From Gigantopelta aegis (taxonomy: Eukaryota; Mollusca; Gastropoda; Neomphalida; Peltospiridae): DNA of 64,000 nucleotides. Shown piece by piece: positions 19,501 to 29,339 of this stretch. Every line of letters starts with the position of its first letter. Within the stretch, counting starts at the first letter, position 1. The position numbers and the translations under genes were made by a program. The notes under the pieces are model-generated. The model saw nothing but the letters and a program-made list of their open reading frames with translations. It had not been told where the DNA came from and ran no database searches. The stretch is from positions 3,324,196 to 3,388,195 of the forward strand of contig NC_054701.1 in NCBI RefSeq assembly GCF_016097555.1, written 5' to 3'.

Positions 19501-22122
19501 AGTTCGCTGCAATGTTTTAAGATGTTATCGACTAATAAAATATTTCTACGATTAAACTTACATATTAAATATATTTTCTTGTTTACAATATTAGTGGCTG
19601 TATATTAAAAGTATTTCTGATCGTTCTAATATTTATACTTGGTTAATTTTCATTTTATTTCCTAGAAAATATTTTTTCGTACGTACGAAATTATTTGAAG
19701 ACAAAATCCAGTTTGGGCTTCTTACAAATATTAAGACGACCAGAAACACATTGAATATACAGACACTGATATTCTAAACAAGAAAATATATTTAATATGT
19801 AAGTTTAATCGTAGAAATATTTTATTAGTCGGAAACATCTTACAATGCAGCAAACTCAGGAATGTCCCTTTAATAGTCATTGCTTAATGTCGGTTGTGAA
19901 TGAAAAGATGGGAACATTACTGTTTTCAGGAAGTGTGTTCCGCAAGATGCTTATAACCGGTTAAAGAAACAGTGGAAAGACTTGTACAGACGTCACAGTG
20001 AATTCAGAGCTCTTCTCCTACCAAATATCCGCCAAGTGCCTATTGGAGATATGTCATTTGGAACAATGGCCATACCCTTTGATGTCACTCTTCCAAACTT
20101 CAGTTTCGATTTAGTAAGTATTTTAAGTGACTTGTGTTCTGCATATTGAATTCTAAGCAAGGTTTAATATGTCACACAGTATTTACTTCATTATCTCATC
20201 TATCTATGAAGGAAAACTGCTGTGGATAAAATTCACCACTTTAAAAATTATCCTCTAGGGTTTAGGGTACTTTTTAAACACTAAGGCATATTTTTCACTA
20301 TGAGAGCCATTTTTGATCACTGAACTCATACTTAAATTATATTTTATTGTTCATATTATCCATTTCTGTACATCTGAAGTGTTTCTGGGCATCCTGGTGT
20401 TATTAATATCACAAAATGCTTTTTACATAGTTTTAAAAACGCAGACACTTCTGTACATCTGAAGTGTTTCTGGGCATCCTGGTGTTATTAATATCACAAA
20501 ATGCTTTTTACATAGTTTTAAAAACGCACACACTTCTGTACATCTGAAGTGTTTCTGGGCATCCTGGTGTTATTAATATCACAAAATGCTTTTTACATAG
20601 TTTTAAAAACGCACACACTTCAGAGAAGTAATGGTCATGTAGTAGAGTTTTAGTCTATTTTTAAGGGTATGTGCCTTTTAAGTAAAAAAGACCTTGGGTT
20701 ATTTTTGTTATGCTTTGTTATATAATGATGTGGATGGAAGATCAACCAAAGAATCTGTAGTATTGCCATCATTCACAAACATTACCACCAGAGTAGTCCT
20801 GTAAATGTGTAGAATCACCAGAGTAGTCCTGTAAATGTGTAGTACCACCAGAGTAGTCCTGTAAATGTGTAGAATCACCAGAGTAGTCCTGTAAATGTGT
20901 AGTACCACCAGAGTAGTCCTGTAAATGTGTAGTACGACCAGAGTAGTCCTGTAAATGTGTAGTATCACCAGAGTAGTCCTGTAAATGTGTAGTGAGTAGT
21001 CCTGTAAATGTGTAGTATCACCAGAGTAGTCCTGTAAATGTGTAGTACGACCAGAGTAGTCCTGTAAATGTGTAGTACCACCAGAGTAGTCCTGTAAATG
21101 TGTAGTACCACCAGAGTAGTCCTGTAAATGTGTAGTACCACCAGAGTAGTCCTGTAAATGTGTAGTACCACCAGAGTAGTCCTGTAAATGTGTAGTACCA
21201 CCAGAGTAGTCCTGTAAATGTGTAGTACCACCAGAGTAGTCCTGTAAATGTGTAGTACCACCAGAGTAGTCCTGTAAATGTGTAGTACCACCNNNNNNNN
21301 NNNNNNNNNNNNNNNNNNNNNNNNNNNNNNNNNNNNNNNNNNNNNNNNNNNNNNNNNNNNNNNNNNNNNNNNNNNNNNNNNNNNNNNNNNNNNNNNNNNN
21401 NNNNNNNNNNNNNNNNNNNNNNNNNNNNNNNNNNNNNNNNNNNNNNNNNNNNNNNNNNNNNNNNNNNNNNNNNNNNNNNNNNNNNNNNNNNNTCCTGTAA
21501 ATGTGTAGTACGACCAGAGTAGTCCTGTAAATGTGTAGAATCACCAGAGTAGTCCTGTAAATGTGTAGTACCACCAGAGTAGTCCTGTAAATGTGTAGTA
21601 TGACCAGAGTGGTCCTGTAAATGTGTAGTATGACCAGAGTGGTCCTGTAAATGTGTAGTATGACCAGCGTGGTCCTGTAAATGTGTAGTATGACCAGCGT
21701 GGTCCTGTAAATGTGTAGTATGACCAGCGTGGTCCTGGAAATGTGTAGTATGACCAGAGTGGTCCTGTAAATGTGTAGTACGACCAGAGTGGTCCTGTAA
21801 ATGTGTAGTACGACCAGAGTGGTCCTGTAAATGTGTAGTATCACCAGAGTAGTCCTGTAAATGTGTAGTATCACCAGAGTAGTCCTGTAAATGTGTAGTA
21901 TGACCATCATTCACAGCACCAGTGTTGTTTTTACAGGAGCAACAACACCAGGAGGACCTGCATCTGCTCAAGCAGCGACTCGACACCCTGGACCTTGCAC
22001 AGAAGAAGCAGCTGGAGGAACTCCAAGATATCGGACACAGCACTCTGGTCGACAAACATGCGTTTGAGGACTTGGAATCTCTACGGGAGAAAACCGATCA
22101 GGAAAAGTTGTCAGACTATTGA
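10329..22122 (+). CDS. CEP83: CEP83 (CCDC41), centriolar distal-appendage coiled-coil protein; 11 coding exons
   Basis: Coding exons: 10329-10504, 11489-11639, 12003-12227, 13363-13611, 14321-14567, 15731-15875, 16421-16570, 16896-17259, 19083-19183, 19930-20113, 21937-22122. They total 2178 nt, which is 725 aa plus TGA. All introns are GT-AG and every phase matches. The human protein is about 700 aa. CEP83 family members sit on distal appendages, recruit the other appendage proteins and anchor the mother centriole to the membrane for ciliogenesis. Family landmarks are LLADERLRSEQHKTNY near the N terminus, MTPQKLEILK at about 111-120, ATVRSLEAER at about 261-270, and YNRLKKQWKDLYRRHSEFR at about 611-629 near the C terminus. 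Nearly the whole protein is heptad-rich coiled coil with no membrane segment. The start codon has a strong context (A at -3, G at +4). The first coding exon begins with 12 nt of 5' UTR behind an AG acceptor at 10316, so an untranslated exon lies upstream. An assembly gap (200 N) sits in the last intron. Identity is by recalled similarity. Confidence 0.95.
11489..11639 (+). CDS. CEP83: CEP83 coding exon 2
   Basis: Acceptor TTTGACAG, donor AAAG/GTGGCG (a weak donor). It encodes LQDEYMQLQIEV through EELRSK (to residue 109). The frame open before 11489 is intronic. Confidence 0.92.
12003..12227 (+). CDS. CEP83: CEP83 coding exon 3
   Basis: Acceptor CTCCCAG, donor GAG/GTAATT. It encodes residues 110-184, opening VMTPQKLEIL, the most recognisable N-terminal CEP83 motif. 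Confidence 0.94.
12968..13130. repeat. Palindromic MITE-like element in CEP83 intron 3
   Basis: Inverted arms of about 65 bp are centred near 13050. The left arm carries GTGTGAAAACCATATTTTCA and the right arm its reverse complement. A recurring GATAAGCG-type flank lies just upstream. There is no coding sequence. Confidence 0.75.
13363..13611 (+). CDS. CEP83: CEP83 coding exon 4
   Basis: Acceptor TTATGTAG, donor GAG/GTATAG. It encodes residues 185-267, opening VENLRKERD and ending HATVRSLE. That C-terminal string is nearly identical across CEP83 proteins. Confidence 0.94.
14321..14567 (+). CDS. CEP83: CEP83 coding exon 5
   Basis: Acceptor CCTTGAAG, donor GACG/GTTAGT. It encodes AERESLRRQADSL through DKLANLCD. 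Its last 25 nt and donor are the template of the 40-bp minisatellite that follows directly. Confidence 0.94.
14543..15460 (+). repeat. 40-bp minisatellite made of the CEP83 exon 5/intron 5 boundary
   Basis: About 22-23 units follow one another. Each holds a copy of the last 25 nt of exon 5 (ACTCGCCAACCTCTGTGACG at its core) followed by the donor GTTAGTGG and a short GYYGTAKAG spacer. The first unit is the real exon end, 14543-14567. The central units (about 15130-15380) are nearly identical, which indicates recent amplification. Reading past the genuine donor meets TAG at once, so use of any later donor would truncate the protein. Confidence 0.95.
15731..15875 (+). CDS. CEP83: CEP83 coding exon 6
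   Basis: Acceptor GTGTAG, donor GAAAA/GTAAG. It encodes DLQTQIEIADHK through AAVENEK. The codon split with exon 5 (G|AT) gives Asp. Confidence 0.93.
16421..16570 (+). CDS. CEP83: CEP83 coding exon 7
   Basis: Acceptor TTTTTCAG, donor TTGAA/GTTAGA. It encodes LELEAKLQEIERH through ELLVLK, continuous coiled coil. Confidence 0.92.
16896..17259 (+). CDS. CEP83: CEP83 coding exon 8
   Basis: The acceptor is a strong T-rich tract ending TTTTTCAG, the donor is AAAAAG/GTTGGC. This is the largest coding exon, encoding TKIHHHEALNEQ through KAALIHKK (to residue 569). Confidence 0.93.
17862..19036 (+). mobile_element. Tc1/mariner element, internally deleted, in CEP83 intron 8
   Basis: The inverted termini are TACTCTTCAAAAAAAA on the left and its reverse complement on the right, with TA duplications at 17860-17861 and 19037-19038. 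A TATA-like GGGGTATAAAAGGC (about 18096) precedes the transposase remnant. It is inserted in the sense orientation within an intron, and its right end is only about 45 bp from the exon 9 acceptor. Confidence 0.92.
18163..18836 (+). pseudogene. Tc1-like transposase with deleted catalytic core
   Basis: The N-terminal helix-turn-helix reads RLTSAQCNNAIWRLPAGATQ and then VARHFGISRQTISTLW, followed by the SGRPRVST hook and the second DNA-binding subdomain up to LQWCQQRVR (about 18570). The frame then jumps to the C-terminal end: WPARSPDLNAIEHLWDAL through GGHN, stop at 18836. The roughly 100 residues carrying the first two catalytic Asp are missing and the two parts are in different frames. Only the last acidic residue (Glu of NAIEHLW) survives. 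Confidence 0.9.
19083..19183 (+). CDS. CEP83: CEP83 coding exon 9
   Basis: Acceptor TTTTTCTGCAG, donor TTATC/GTAAGT. It encodes FKRKYRKVIEHLKEKL through LEKQAL, matching the Lys-rich heptads near the CEP83 C terminus. Confidence 0.93.
19484..19873. mobile_element. TTAA-flanked MITE in CEP83 intron 9
   Basis: The terminal inverted repeats are long (about 130 bp). They begin AGGGACATTCCTGAGTT at 19488 and end with the reverse complement at 19869. TTAA flanks both sides (19484-19487 and 19870-19873), as for piggyBac- or Kolobok-mobilised elements. There is no coding sequence. It ends about 55 bp before exon 10. Confidence 0.92.
19930..20113 (+). CDS. CEP83: CEP83 coding exon 10
   Basis: Acceptor TGTTTTCAG, donor GATTTA/GTAAGT. 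It encodes KCVPQDAYNRLKKQWKD and RRHSEFRALLLPN, the most conserved C-terminal block of CEP83, then a Phe/Pro-rich stretch. Confidence 0.95.
20270..20450 (+). repeat. Dispersed repeat, copy 1 (inverted relative to 46550-46715)
   Basis: The segment around TTTAAACACTAAGGCATATT through CATCCTGGTGTT reappears in reverse complement at 46550-46715 in a SENP8 intron. The family was not recognised. Confidence 0.7.
20366..20620. repeat. 85-bp tandem repeat, 3 copies, CEP83 intron 10
   Basis: Copies start at CTGTACATCTGAAG at 20366, 20451 and 20536 and are almost identical. Confidence 0.95.
20787..21905. repeat. 30-bp minisatellite with assembly gap, CEP83 intron 10
   Basis: The unit is GTAGTCCTGTAAATG followed by TGTAGTACCACCAGA. 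At least 30 units are visible and the array spans the N gap, so its true length is unknown. The last unit ends only about 30 bp before the exon 11 acceptor. Frames open through it, for example HIYRTTLVVL on the minus strand, are repeat artefacts. Confidence 0.95.
21293..21492. other. Assembly gap (200 N)
   Basis: Exactly 200 N, a default-size scaffold gap, inside the 30-bp minisatellite. Confidence 0.99.
21937..22122 (+). CDS. CEP83: CEP83 coding exon 11 (terminal)
   Basis: Acceptor GTTTTTACAG. It encodes EQQHQEDLHLLKQRLDTL through EKLSDY, then TGA at 22120-22122. The start resembles the C-terminal EEQHQ segment of vertebrate CEP83. Confidence 0.94.
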   Translation, partial: EQQHQEDLHLLKQRLDTLDLAQKKQLEELQDIGHSTLVDKHAFEDLESLREKTDQEKLSDY

Positions 22123-22720
22123 CTTAAATACATTTTGTCCACGATACCTTATCTGTGACAAAATGGATGCACTGCAAACAGCATTCTCTGCAGGGTTTGG
22201 AAGTTCTAGATCTTTCAGAGTGGAATTCTGGGTATGTAGGTCGGTAACTGGCACATATGTACTGAACAGATGCTTATGTGCAAATCTGTGCCAAACAGTT
22301 ACTGATGTGCAAATTCATGGCCAAAAGTTGTTTGTGTGCAAATTCATACACAGCTCTGGACTTTATACTTTGAAAATATTAAAACCCATGTCTTTTAATT
22401 AGTCGTCTGTGGAAGTGATGAGAAGAAAGTCATATTTATTACCCCAGCGGTCACTCATAAAAGGGAAAATATTTTCCATATTTTCTCAGTGAGAAATATT
22501 CTGCATTGGTCTAACGAACAATACTATTGGACAATTTGACGCTTACAAACCAATGACTTTGTCGGTACTAAATATGACGTCATCACGATTTGACAAACAC
22601 ACAAAATGACGTCATGTAGTTTAAAGAGTTTGCCTTTACGGGTCTCTGTTTTTGGTGTTAAATTAATAACAAAATATCATTTTAATGCAATTCATTATAG
22701 ATTTGGAAGCAGAATAAAGA
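22123..22720 (+). other. CEP83: CEP83 3' UTR candidate region
   Basis: Downstream of the stop there is an AATAAA at 22713-22718 that could serve as poly(A) signal. Two TGACGTCA palindromes (near 22574 and 22609) also lie here, as in several MITE-rich parts of the window. The transcript end is not determined. Confidence 0.35.
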
Positions 22721-22878
22721 GAACGTGTTTTTTAAAATTATCTATGAATGTATTTAAATTACAACGTTATAGTAATTCTCAGAACAGTGCATAAAGTGGT
22801 TTACATCGTTCCTATACAGGTTGGCCTTCGTGCATGTGCGTCGAAAATAAAGGCTTTTAGAGAAAAAATAGCTGAGGT

Positions 22879-23040
22879 AATAAATAGAATAACAAACTCG
22901 GTACCAGTTATTATCAAATTTATGTCCCTCGTGAAATAATTTTCATTTGTCACTCACTAAAGCTCGCGACAGCTGAAAATTATTTCACTCGGGACATAAA
23001 TTTGATAACTGGTAACTCGTTTATTATCCTCTATTTAATT
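22879..23040. repeat. Palindromic MITE, family P1 copy 1
   Basis: Inverted arms carry CTCGTGAAATAATTTTCA on the left and TGAAAATTATTTCACTCGGG on the right around a short loop (CACTCACTAAAGCTCGCGAC). A second copy lies at 34238-34400. Confidence 0.85.
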
Positions 23041-23136
23041 GCCACATCTTCCAAACCTCATTTAAAACATATGGTGCTAAGACATACATATGAATTGTGT
23101 GCTATTGCTACCTACAATCAGACTGGGTGTTTTTTT

Positions 23137-23163
23137 GGGGGGTGGGGGGTGGGGGGTGGGGGG
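23137..23163 (+). repeat. G-rich tract (G-quadruplex motif)
   Basis: Four runs of six G separated by single T residues. Confidence 0.9.
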
Positions 23164-23909
23164 TTGTGTTATGTAGCCAGTGTTGTTTTGGGGAGTCTTT
23201 GATGTGGCATATCGTGTTGATTACATATAATTTCTGGTATGAAAATATCAAAGAACCTACATTAGGTGGGTTTATATTAAGAAGTCCTTTAGTCTAATTT
23301 AAACCATGAGGTACGTATCATACACACACACAGACATTTAATCTAGTGTTTACTGTCAAAACCCATTTAGTTAAAAGCACTGGTTTCTAGTAAAGTCATT
23401 CACAAGTTGGATGGAAATTTAGAATGTCTTGAAACAGGATGAACTGTTTTGATATACAGATCTGGGTTAAAATATTTACATGATTCAGGTGTTATAAAAA
23501 TTTATATTTAACAGACATGGTGAAAATTGGAACCTGTGGTTGTAATGAAGTTTGATATACTCGCCAATATACTCGGCATAGTCACTGGCCATGAGTTAAG
23601 AAACTTGAGCTAGACTGTTGTAGATCTGAACATTGTGAAAATGATAGTTTAGTTTGCCTGGTGTCCATGCAAGTCAATTTTGGACATCATATCCATGGTT
23701 GTAACAGGTTATGCACAATGGAAATTTGTTGGACATAATCTATATGAGTTAGACAAACCTTATATTCAGTTATTCGAAACCTGGGTTAGTGCCTAATCTC
23801 GAGTTAAATTTAGCTACTAATTAAAAATGTGTTGTTTGAACGATGGTTAGTGCTAGCTATAAGTTAACCTTAGGTTACAGAATTTAATAGACAGATAGTT
23901 TCAAACAGC

Positions 23910-24061
23910 CAGGGCCCATATTTTCGAAGCAATCTTGGCCTACGAAATCGTAAAACTATCGTAAACTATGACATCACTATGGCATGTGTTGTAGTGATGT
24001 CACAACCTACAATGGTTTTACGATTTCGTAGCACTAAGATGGCTTCGAAATATGGGCCCTG
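23910..24061. repeat. Palindromic MITE, family P2 copy 1
   Basis: The ends are CAGGGCCCATATTTTCGAAG and CTTCGAAATATGGGCCCTG, with arms of about 70 bp including ACGAAATCGTAAAACTATCG. A half copy lies at 32033-32100. Confidence 0.85.
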
Positions 24062-25895
24062 GCCTTGATCTTCACAAGAAAGATGTCAGTGGTGACAGTT
24101 TACAATTCAGACATGTCTGAATAACTGAATAAAGTTTCCACATTGACAGCTTGCAGTTGAATCTCTCAATGTAAAGTGTATATTTAGCATTAACATTATT
24201 TTTATAGTACAAATACAATTTTCTTAAAAGAATTGTTGATTAGTGCATTTCCTTAGAAAAGTTATAATCGGGTTAATAAAAATAAAATAAAAAAAGGCCA
24301 GTTCATAAAGTAAATATGAACGAGAAATAGTTTTATATTTACTAAGTATTGTGGTACTCTCTTTAATATATCTACATTCTTAGTTCAGACATTCTGTAGA
24401 CCGATTTTGGAATTATGTACATTATGTATATTTATTTATTTATTTTGTATTAAAAAGAATACAAAAGTAACTGAATTTGAAGTTGATTTTCCTGTTGTAT
24501 GAATTACTTATTTTCTTAGAATTGTAACAAAGAATACACGAAATACCAAGAAGAAAAGTACAAATGACTACCGACGTCATTATTGAGGAGAAATTTGCTG
24601 CCACACAGGTTATTTACCGATTAGCAGCAAGAATATTACCGCTACATTTCCCTTCAAAATGAACAGGACATAATGATCACTACTGACATACATTTGTTTG
24701 AAGTAGAAAATAACTCAGTTGATCTTACAAAGTGGATCAGTTCTTACTGACTTAAAATAACCAGCGTACATGCTCCCATTTTTGTCCAAATTAAACAGAA
24801 ATGCCAACGTTTATTCATAAAAAGCTGTATAGGGTTTCAAATGAATCATGCATTTTTACATGGATTACAACTAATTTTGCGGGTAGAATGATAGAATTTA
24901 TACATGGTAAAAAGGTTTCTTATTAACATTTTCAGCACTGCGTCCTCCACCCCATCTTGTAAAACGTATATGTCACAAACCAATTGCCTAGATCCCTTGC
25001 AGTAACTGGCTAATTTATTACCACCCCCAACGCCCCAAAGAAACGCCCCCCCCCCCCCAAAAAAAAACCATGGATTCCATGTGATAATTTTTCTGTGACC
25101 CGTTTAATCTGATACACATTTACTTTTAATCCAAGCCCCATGACCCCCTCCCCTTTCGCTTAAGTAACTGGAGAGGCCTCATACAGGGACCAATGGAACA
25201 CCCAAGATCTGTGAAAAAAAACAATCTGCTGGCCATTGTTAGATGACTAATTTAGTTGTGCTTAAAATGATAACAGTACAACTACACAATGTGATAACAG
25301 TTTATTAATACATTTAGTGAGTGGCTTAACATTTCACTGCCAAGTGGTGAAGACCGAGATAAAAATCCTCCAGTGTTTCTAGCATTTAGATGACAACTCT
25401 ACCTGAAAACTTTCTTTGTTCTTTGATAAAAGCTGACAGTAACCCTTTTCAAAACGTTTCAAATTTTTCTGAATGTTTTGCCAAATGTCATTTTCTTTTC
25501 TGGGTAAAGAATATGGAAGACCTGCAATGAAAACTTGCACACCCTTTACTTTGTTTACATATATGAGTAAACGTACATTTCCTGGTTAGATTTACAGCAT
25601 CATGGTATATAAAAGAGGGTTGAGCATCAAAGGCACATTCAGCTTTCATAGCTAGTTTTTCTATAACACATCAAACAATCTTATACAAAATATTTACAAC
25701 TTATTTTTTTTTCTTGTTACATGTCAATGAACAATAATTCATTCAAACATGGAAATATTCCATGAAGAGCATTTACAACACATTCAAGGATTTGTTAAAA
25801 GAAGTTACCCTGTCTTGTCAAAGTTGAAAGATGGCTGATAAATAAATACAAATGTACTATCATAAGAGTGTAATACACCAAAACAACACAGTAGA
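24062..25895. other. Intergenic AT-rich sequence without recognised genes
   Basis: No exon or transposon was recognised. It holds poly-C/poly-A tracts near 25048-25069 and a TATA-like GGTATATAAAAGAGG near 25603 with no supported transcript downstream. Confidence 0.4.
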
Positions 25896-25896
25896 G

Positions 25897-26090
25897 GGGC
25901 GTAGCTGCCACTTATTTAAGTATGCGTAGCTGCCACTTATTTAAGTATGCGTACCTGCCACTTATTTAAGTATGCGTACCTGCCACTTATTTAAGTATGC
26001 GTAGCTGCCACTTATTTAAGTATGCGTAGCTGCCACTTATTTAAGTATGCATAGCTGCCACTTATTTAATTATGAATACCTTATTTAAGT
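25897..26090. repeat. 25-bp minisatellite, about 7 copies
   Basis: The unit is GCGTAGCTGCCACTTATTTA plus AGTAT, degenerating at the right end. Confidence 0.93.
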
Positions 26091-26219
26091 ATTCACTTGC
26101 TTAAAAACCAATTTAAAAAATAACTTGAGCTTGCCCCAAACTCAACTAGCATATTTAAAACTTTGCTACTCTTTTACTAGCACATCGCTTTAATGGCAGC
26201 TACATCCCTGAAACGGACA

Positions 26220-26345
26220 ATGAAATGTTTTATTTAACGATGCACTCAACACATTTTATTTATGGTTGTATAGCATCAGACCACACAGATATTGAGAGAG
26301 GAAACCCACTCTTGCCACTTCATGGGCTACTGAAACAGACCAACA
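26220..26345 (-). repeat. SINE fragment, minus orientation
   Basis: It reads AATGTTTTATTTAACGATGC through GAGAGAGGAAACCCACT, the reversed tail and body of the SINE family (tail variant with TAAATAAAATGTGTTGAG). Confidence 0.8.
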
Positions 26346-27120
26346 GTAAGACACACACACACACACACACACAGTTGCATTATTTGTGTTAAATTATTAC
26401 ACATTTACACTTTACACATTTATTGTTCGAGCAGCCACCATTTTCCCCCCTTAATATGTCTTCATTAAATATTAAACACTACACACATACATATAACAAA
26501 CATGTTAATTAGCTGCCTAATATGTTATGAGGTAAATGTCATGACATATATACAAAATACTATGGTAAACAAAAGTCTTACAAGACTGTTTCTATTACAG
26601 GTGTGAAAGGATGTATTATTGAAAACACACAGTTGTAATAAAAATAGTTTCTGCTACATTGTAAACCAATGGTGAATATGTTCTGCAATGTGATTGGTCA
26701 TTTATATTATCTTCCAGGCATCAAATCGACAGAAGATCCACAATGTTAGTGATGTCATTAGAAAGTAGGACAGGCTAAGTCAATGGTTCACGGGTTTACA
26801 GTTAGATTGTAGTCACATATTTCTTTTACAAAATACAACACGTTCAATTGGTTCCATGGAAAAACAATTTTACAATGGACATATAATTTAAAGTTTTGAC
26901 TTCTTGGGTTGTTATTGTCTATTTGATGTCGGAAAATGCTTCATTTTTGACCATAGCTTCACTCCTATTAGAAATGACATTTGTTAGCATAAAATGGACA
27001 ATAACACCTGGAAATACCCCCCCCCCCCCCACCTGATTAGGGTATCTCCTAATTAAACTGCAGTCATATTAACACTTTCCTTACAACAATAACATATATT
27101 ACAAAATTTCCGTGTTTATA
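26346..27120. other. Intergenic sequence without recognised genes
   Basis: Only simple tracts were seen: (CA)n near 26352-26372 and poly-C near 27017-27031. Confidence 0.4.
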
Positions 27121-27832
27121 CAATTTCCTTAATTATAACTGGACAACATCGAAGAAAAACTGAATGTTATTCTTCGACAAACCTCAGAAAATGACGTCAT
27201 TATGTAAAACAGGTCGTGGAAAGGACGCTAGAAGCTGATTTATGTGTATTTTAACTAAATATGGTGTGTCTCCAGGCGCTTGTGCATACAGTTTAGAAGG
27301 TGGGGAGGCTAAACTGTGGCTACCGAAATTTATGAGGGGTTAAAACATGCTTCCCGGAAAAGTAGGCCTATTGAAAAAAAGAGAACATTTGCTTGATCAA
27401 GGTTAGGATTCGACTGCCATAACCCACCCTCTGCACAAGCTCCTGTAATTATATAAAATATCTCTGTCATTTTTTAAAATGAATTTATCGATGTACAACT
27501 GTCACAAACTGCATAAAATTGCCTAGCATAGTGAAGGATTTTAAACTAATCACCTCAGAAAATGATGTCATTACATCAAATGGGACATCATTACATAAAG
27601 CAGATCATGGGATGAACGTCAGAAACTGATTTATGAATTATATCTAGTTTTAATTAAATAAGTTGTGCTGTTTGTAATTATAAGAATTGTTCGTTATTTT
27701 TTGTGAATTTATCGATGTATAAGTCACAAATTTAATATAAAATCACTTTGGTAAGCTATGCGATTTTATACAATTTGTAACCGTTATACATCAATAAATT
27801 TGCAAAAAATGATGAACAATTCTTACGTAGTA
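27120..27832. repeat. Duplicated segments and a palindromic MITE
   Basis: The stretch around CCTCAGAAAATGACGTCATT (27181-27300) is repeated in diverged form at 27552-27670. The adjoining 27678-27832 is a palindrome with arms around AATTTATCGATGTATAAGTC and AAGAATTGTTCGTT and their complements. This looks like one or two overlapping non-autonomous elements. Confidence 0.65.
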
Positions 27833-28677
27833 AGTTGGAGCCAAATGTATTGCAGATCTATTTACTATACTATTTTATTGATCAGTTTTGAAGATTAAGA
27901 AAATTACAGAAGTGGGGGGAGGGGGAGAGGTAATAAAATGCATCATTTTACCTTTAACTATGAAAACATTGACAGAGAGAACACATCCATTCAGTTGTGT
28001 GACACTGTAGGGTGTGCTCCAACATTCACTAGCAATATACATAAATGTCCCATACAACTATAATGCTCCTGTATTCTCTGCTACATATAAAACAACAAAA
28101 CAACACAATACATCTACATCAGAATCACACAATTCACGCTATATGTTAATACTTCATCAAACATCTATTAGAATATATACTCATCTTTCAAACTGAAAGC
28201 CTTCAACTTAAAAACTTTACTTTGTCTTGTTAGCAAATGCTATTTTAAAGACAAAATTAACTGATGTCTTCTTTTTGTGAACAGACCAATATATATACTT
28301 TTGCTTTCATTATTCAATTTTAAAGAGGCAAAATATAATCACAAGATTAATTTTGTGCCCTTAAAATGGTAAAATTTACAAAACAGGAATTTTTCATAAA
28401 AAACCCACAGAAAAAGTTAAAAAAAAACCAGTAAAAGTGATAAAACTAATTTTTAATACAACAAAATAAGTTTAATAACAAAACAGAAATTTTGTATACA
28501 ACATTCATGCCTGCACTGTTGTTAAAGAAACTTCACTCTCAGAATAATTTGGACAATATTTCAGTAAAACCACTTGGTTCCTTGCTTGAAATACGCTATG
28601 CAGATCCTTGTGCATCTTCATATGTCTGTTTATTTACGGTAACTGTAGAAAGACATGCACTATAACAAGGCACTACT
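27833..28677. other. AT-rich sequence, nothing recognised
   Basis: No gene, repeat family or RNA was identified. Confidence 0.4.
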
Positions 28678-28702
28678 CCTGTAGGTGGAATTGAAACCAT
28701 AT

Positions 28703-28751
<49 letters not shown>

Positions 28752-28952
28752 ACCATATACATAATTATATATATATATATATATATAGGAAATAACTGGT
28801 TGCTGTCTTAAGATATCGGCTTTATCCTGCGAAGGTTAGAATGGCAAATGAAGCAAGGCTCTTCCAAGCTGCATTCGCCATTCGACCCGAGCAGGATAAA
28901 GCCGATATCTTAAGACAGTAACCAGTTATTTCTTTTATCCTGCAATCCTACA
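28678..28952. repeat. Palindromic element with (TA)n
   Basis: Arms of 40 bp, 28788-28828 and 28893-28934, share TCTTAAGATATCGGCTTTAT and its complement. Outer short inverted repeats CCTGTAGG and CCTACAGG, and a (TA)n tract at 28706-28786, suggest a larger foldback unit. Confidence 0.8.
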
Positions 28953-29339
28953 GGAATAATCGAAAAAATATTTATTTATTCCATTTTTGTGTACACAAAT
29001 AGAGTATTGTCAACCTAGCAAGGCTTTTGTCGTGACATCATACAAGATACATGACGTCATTTTTTGTAAGATGCTAGCTACATTCTGTCACATTCAAAAA
29101 GTGTTTCTAAACTCTAATTCATAGTTCTCCTTTGCAGGCACTGCAACCTCACAACTCTATCTTAAATTCTTTTGGAATCAGTTATGTGCTGCGATACAGA
29201 TTTGGATATGCTAATGACAGATTCATAATCATATATACATGCTACAGACTAATACATACTTAATTTTGTCTTTTTGTGTGTGTATTACTGGCAAGTAGAT
29301 GAACACATAGTCTGGTTGGTCATCTCAGAAAACGAACTT

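Noticed and set aside
20708..22055. Frames of 345-400 codons repeating HIYRTTLVVL or TTHLQDYSGG
   Set aside because: They are readings of the 30-bp minisatellite and cross the N gap, so they are not genes.
10329..22122. Other long coiled-coil identity (golgin, myosin tail, CEP89)
   Set aside because: MTPQKLE, ATVRSLEAE and the YNRLKKQWKD/RRHSEFR block in this order match CEP83 specifically.
25595..25660. TATA-containing promoter
   Set aside because: A TATA-like string exists but no exon, RNA gene or reading frame follows.
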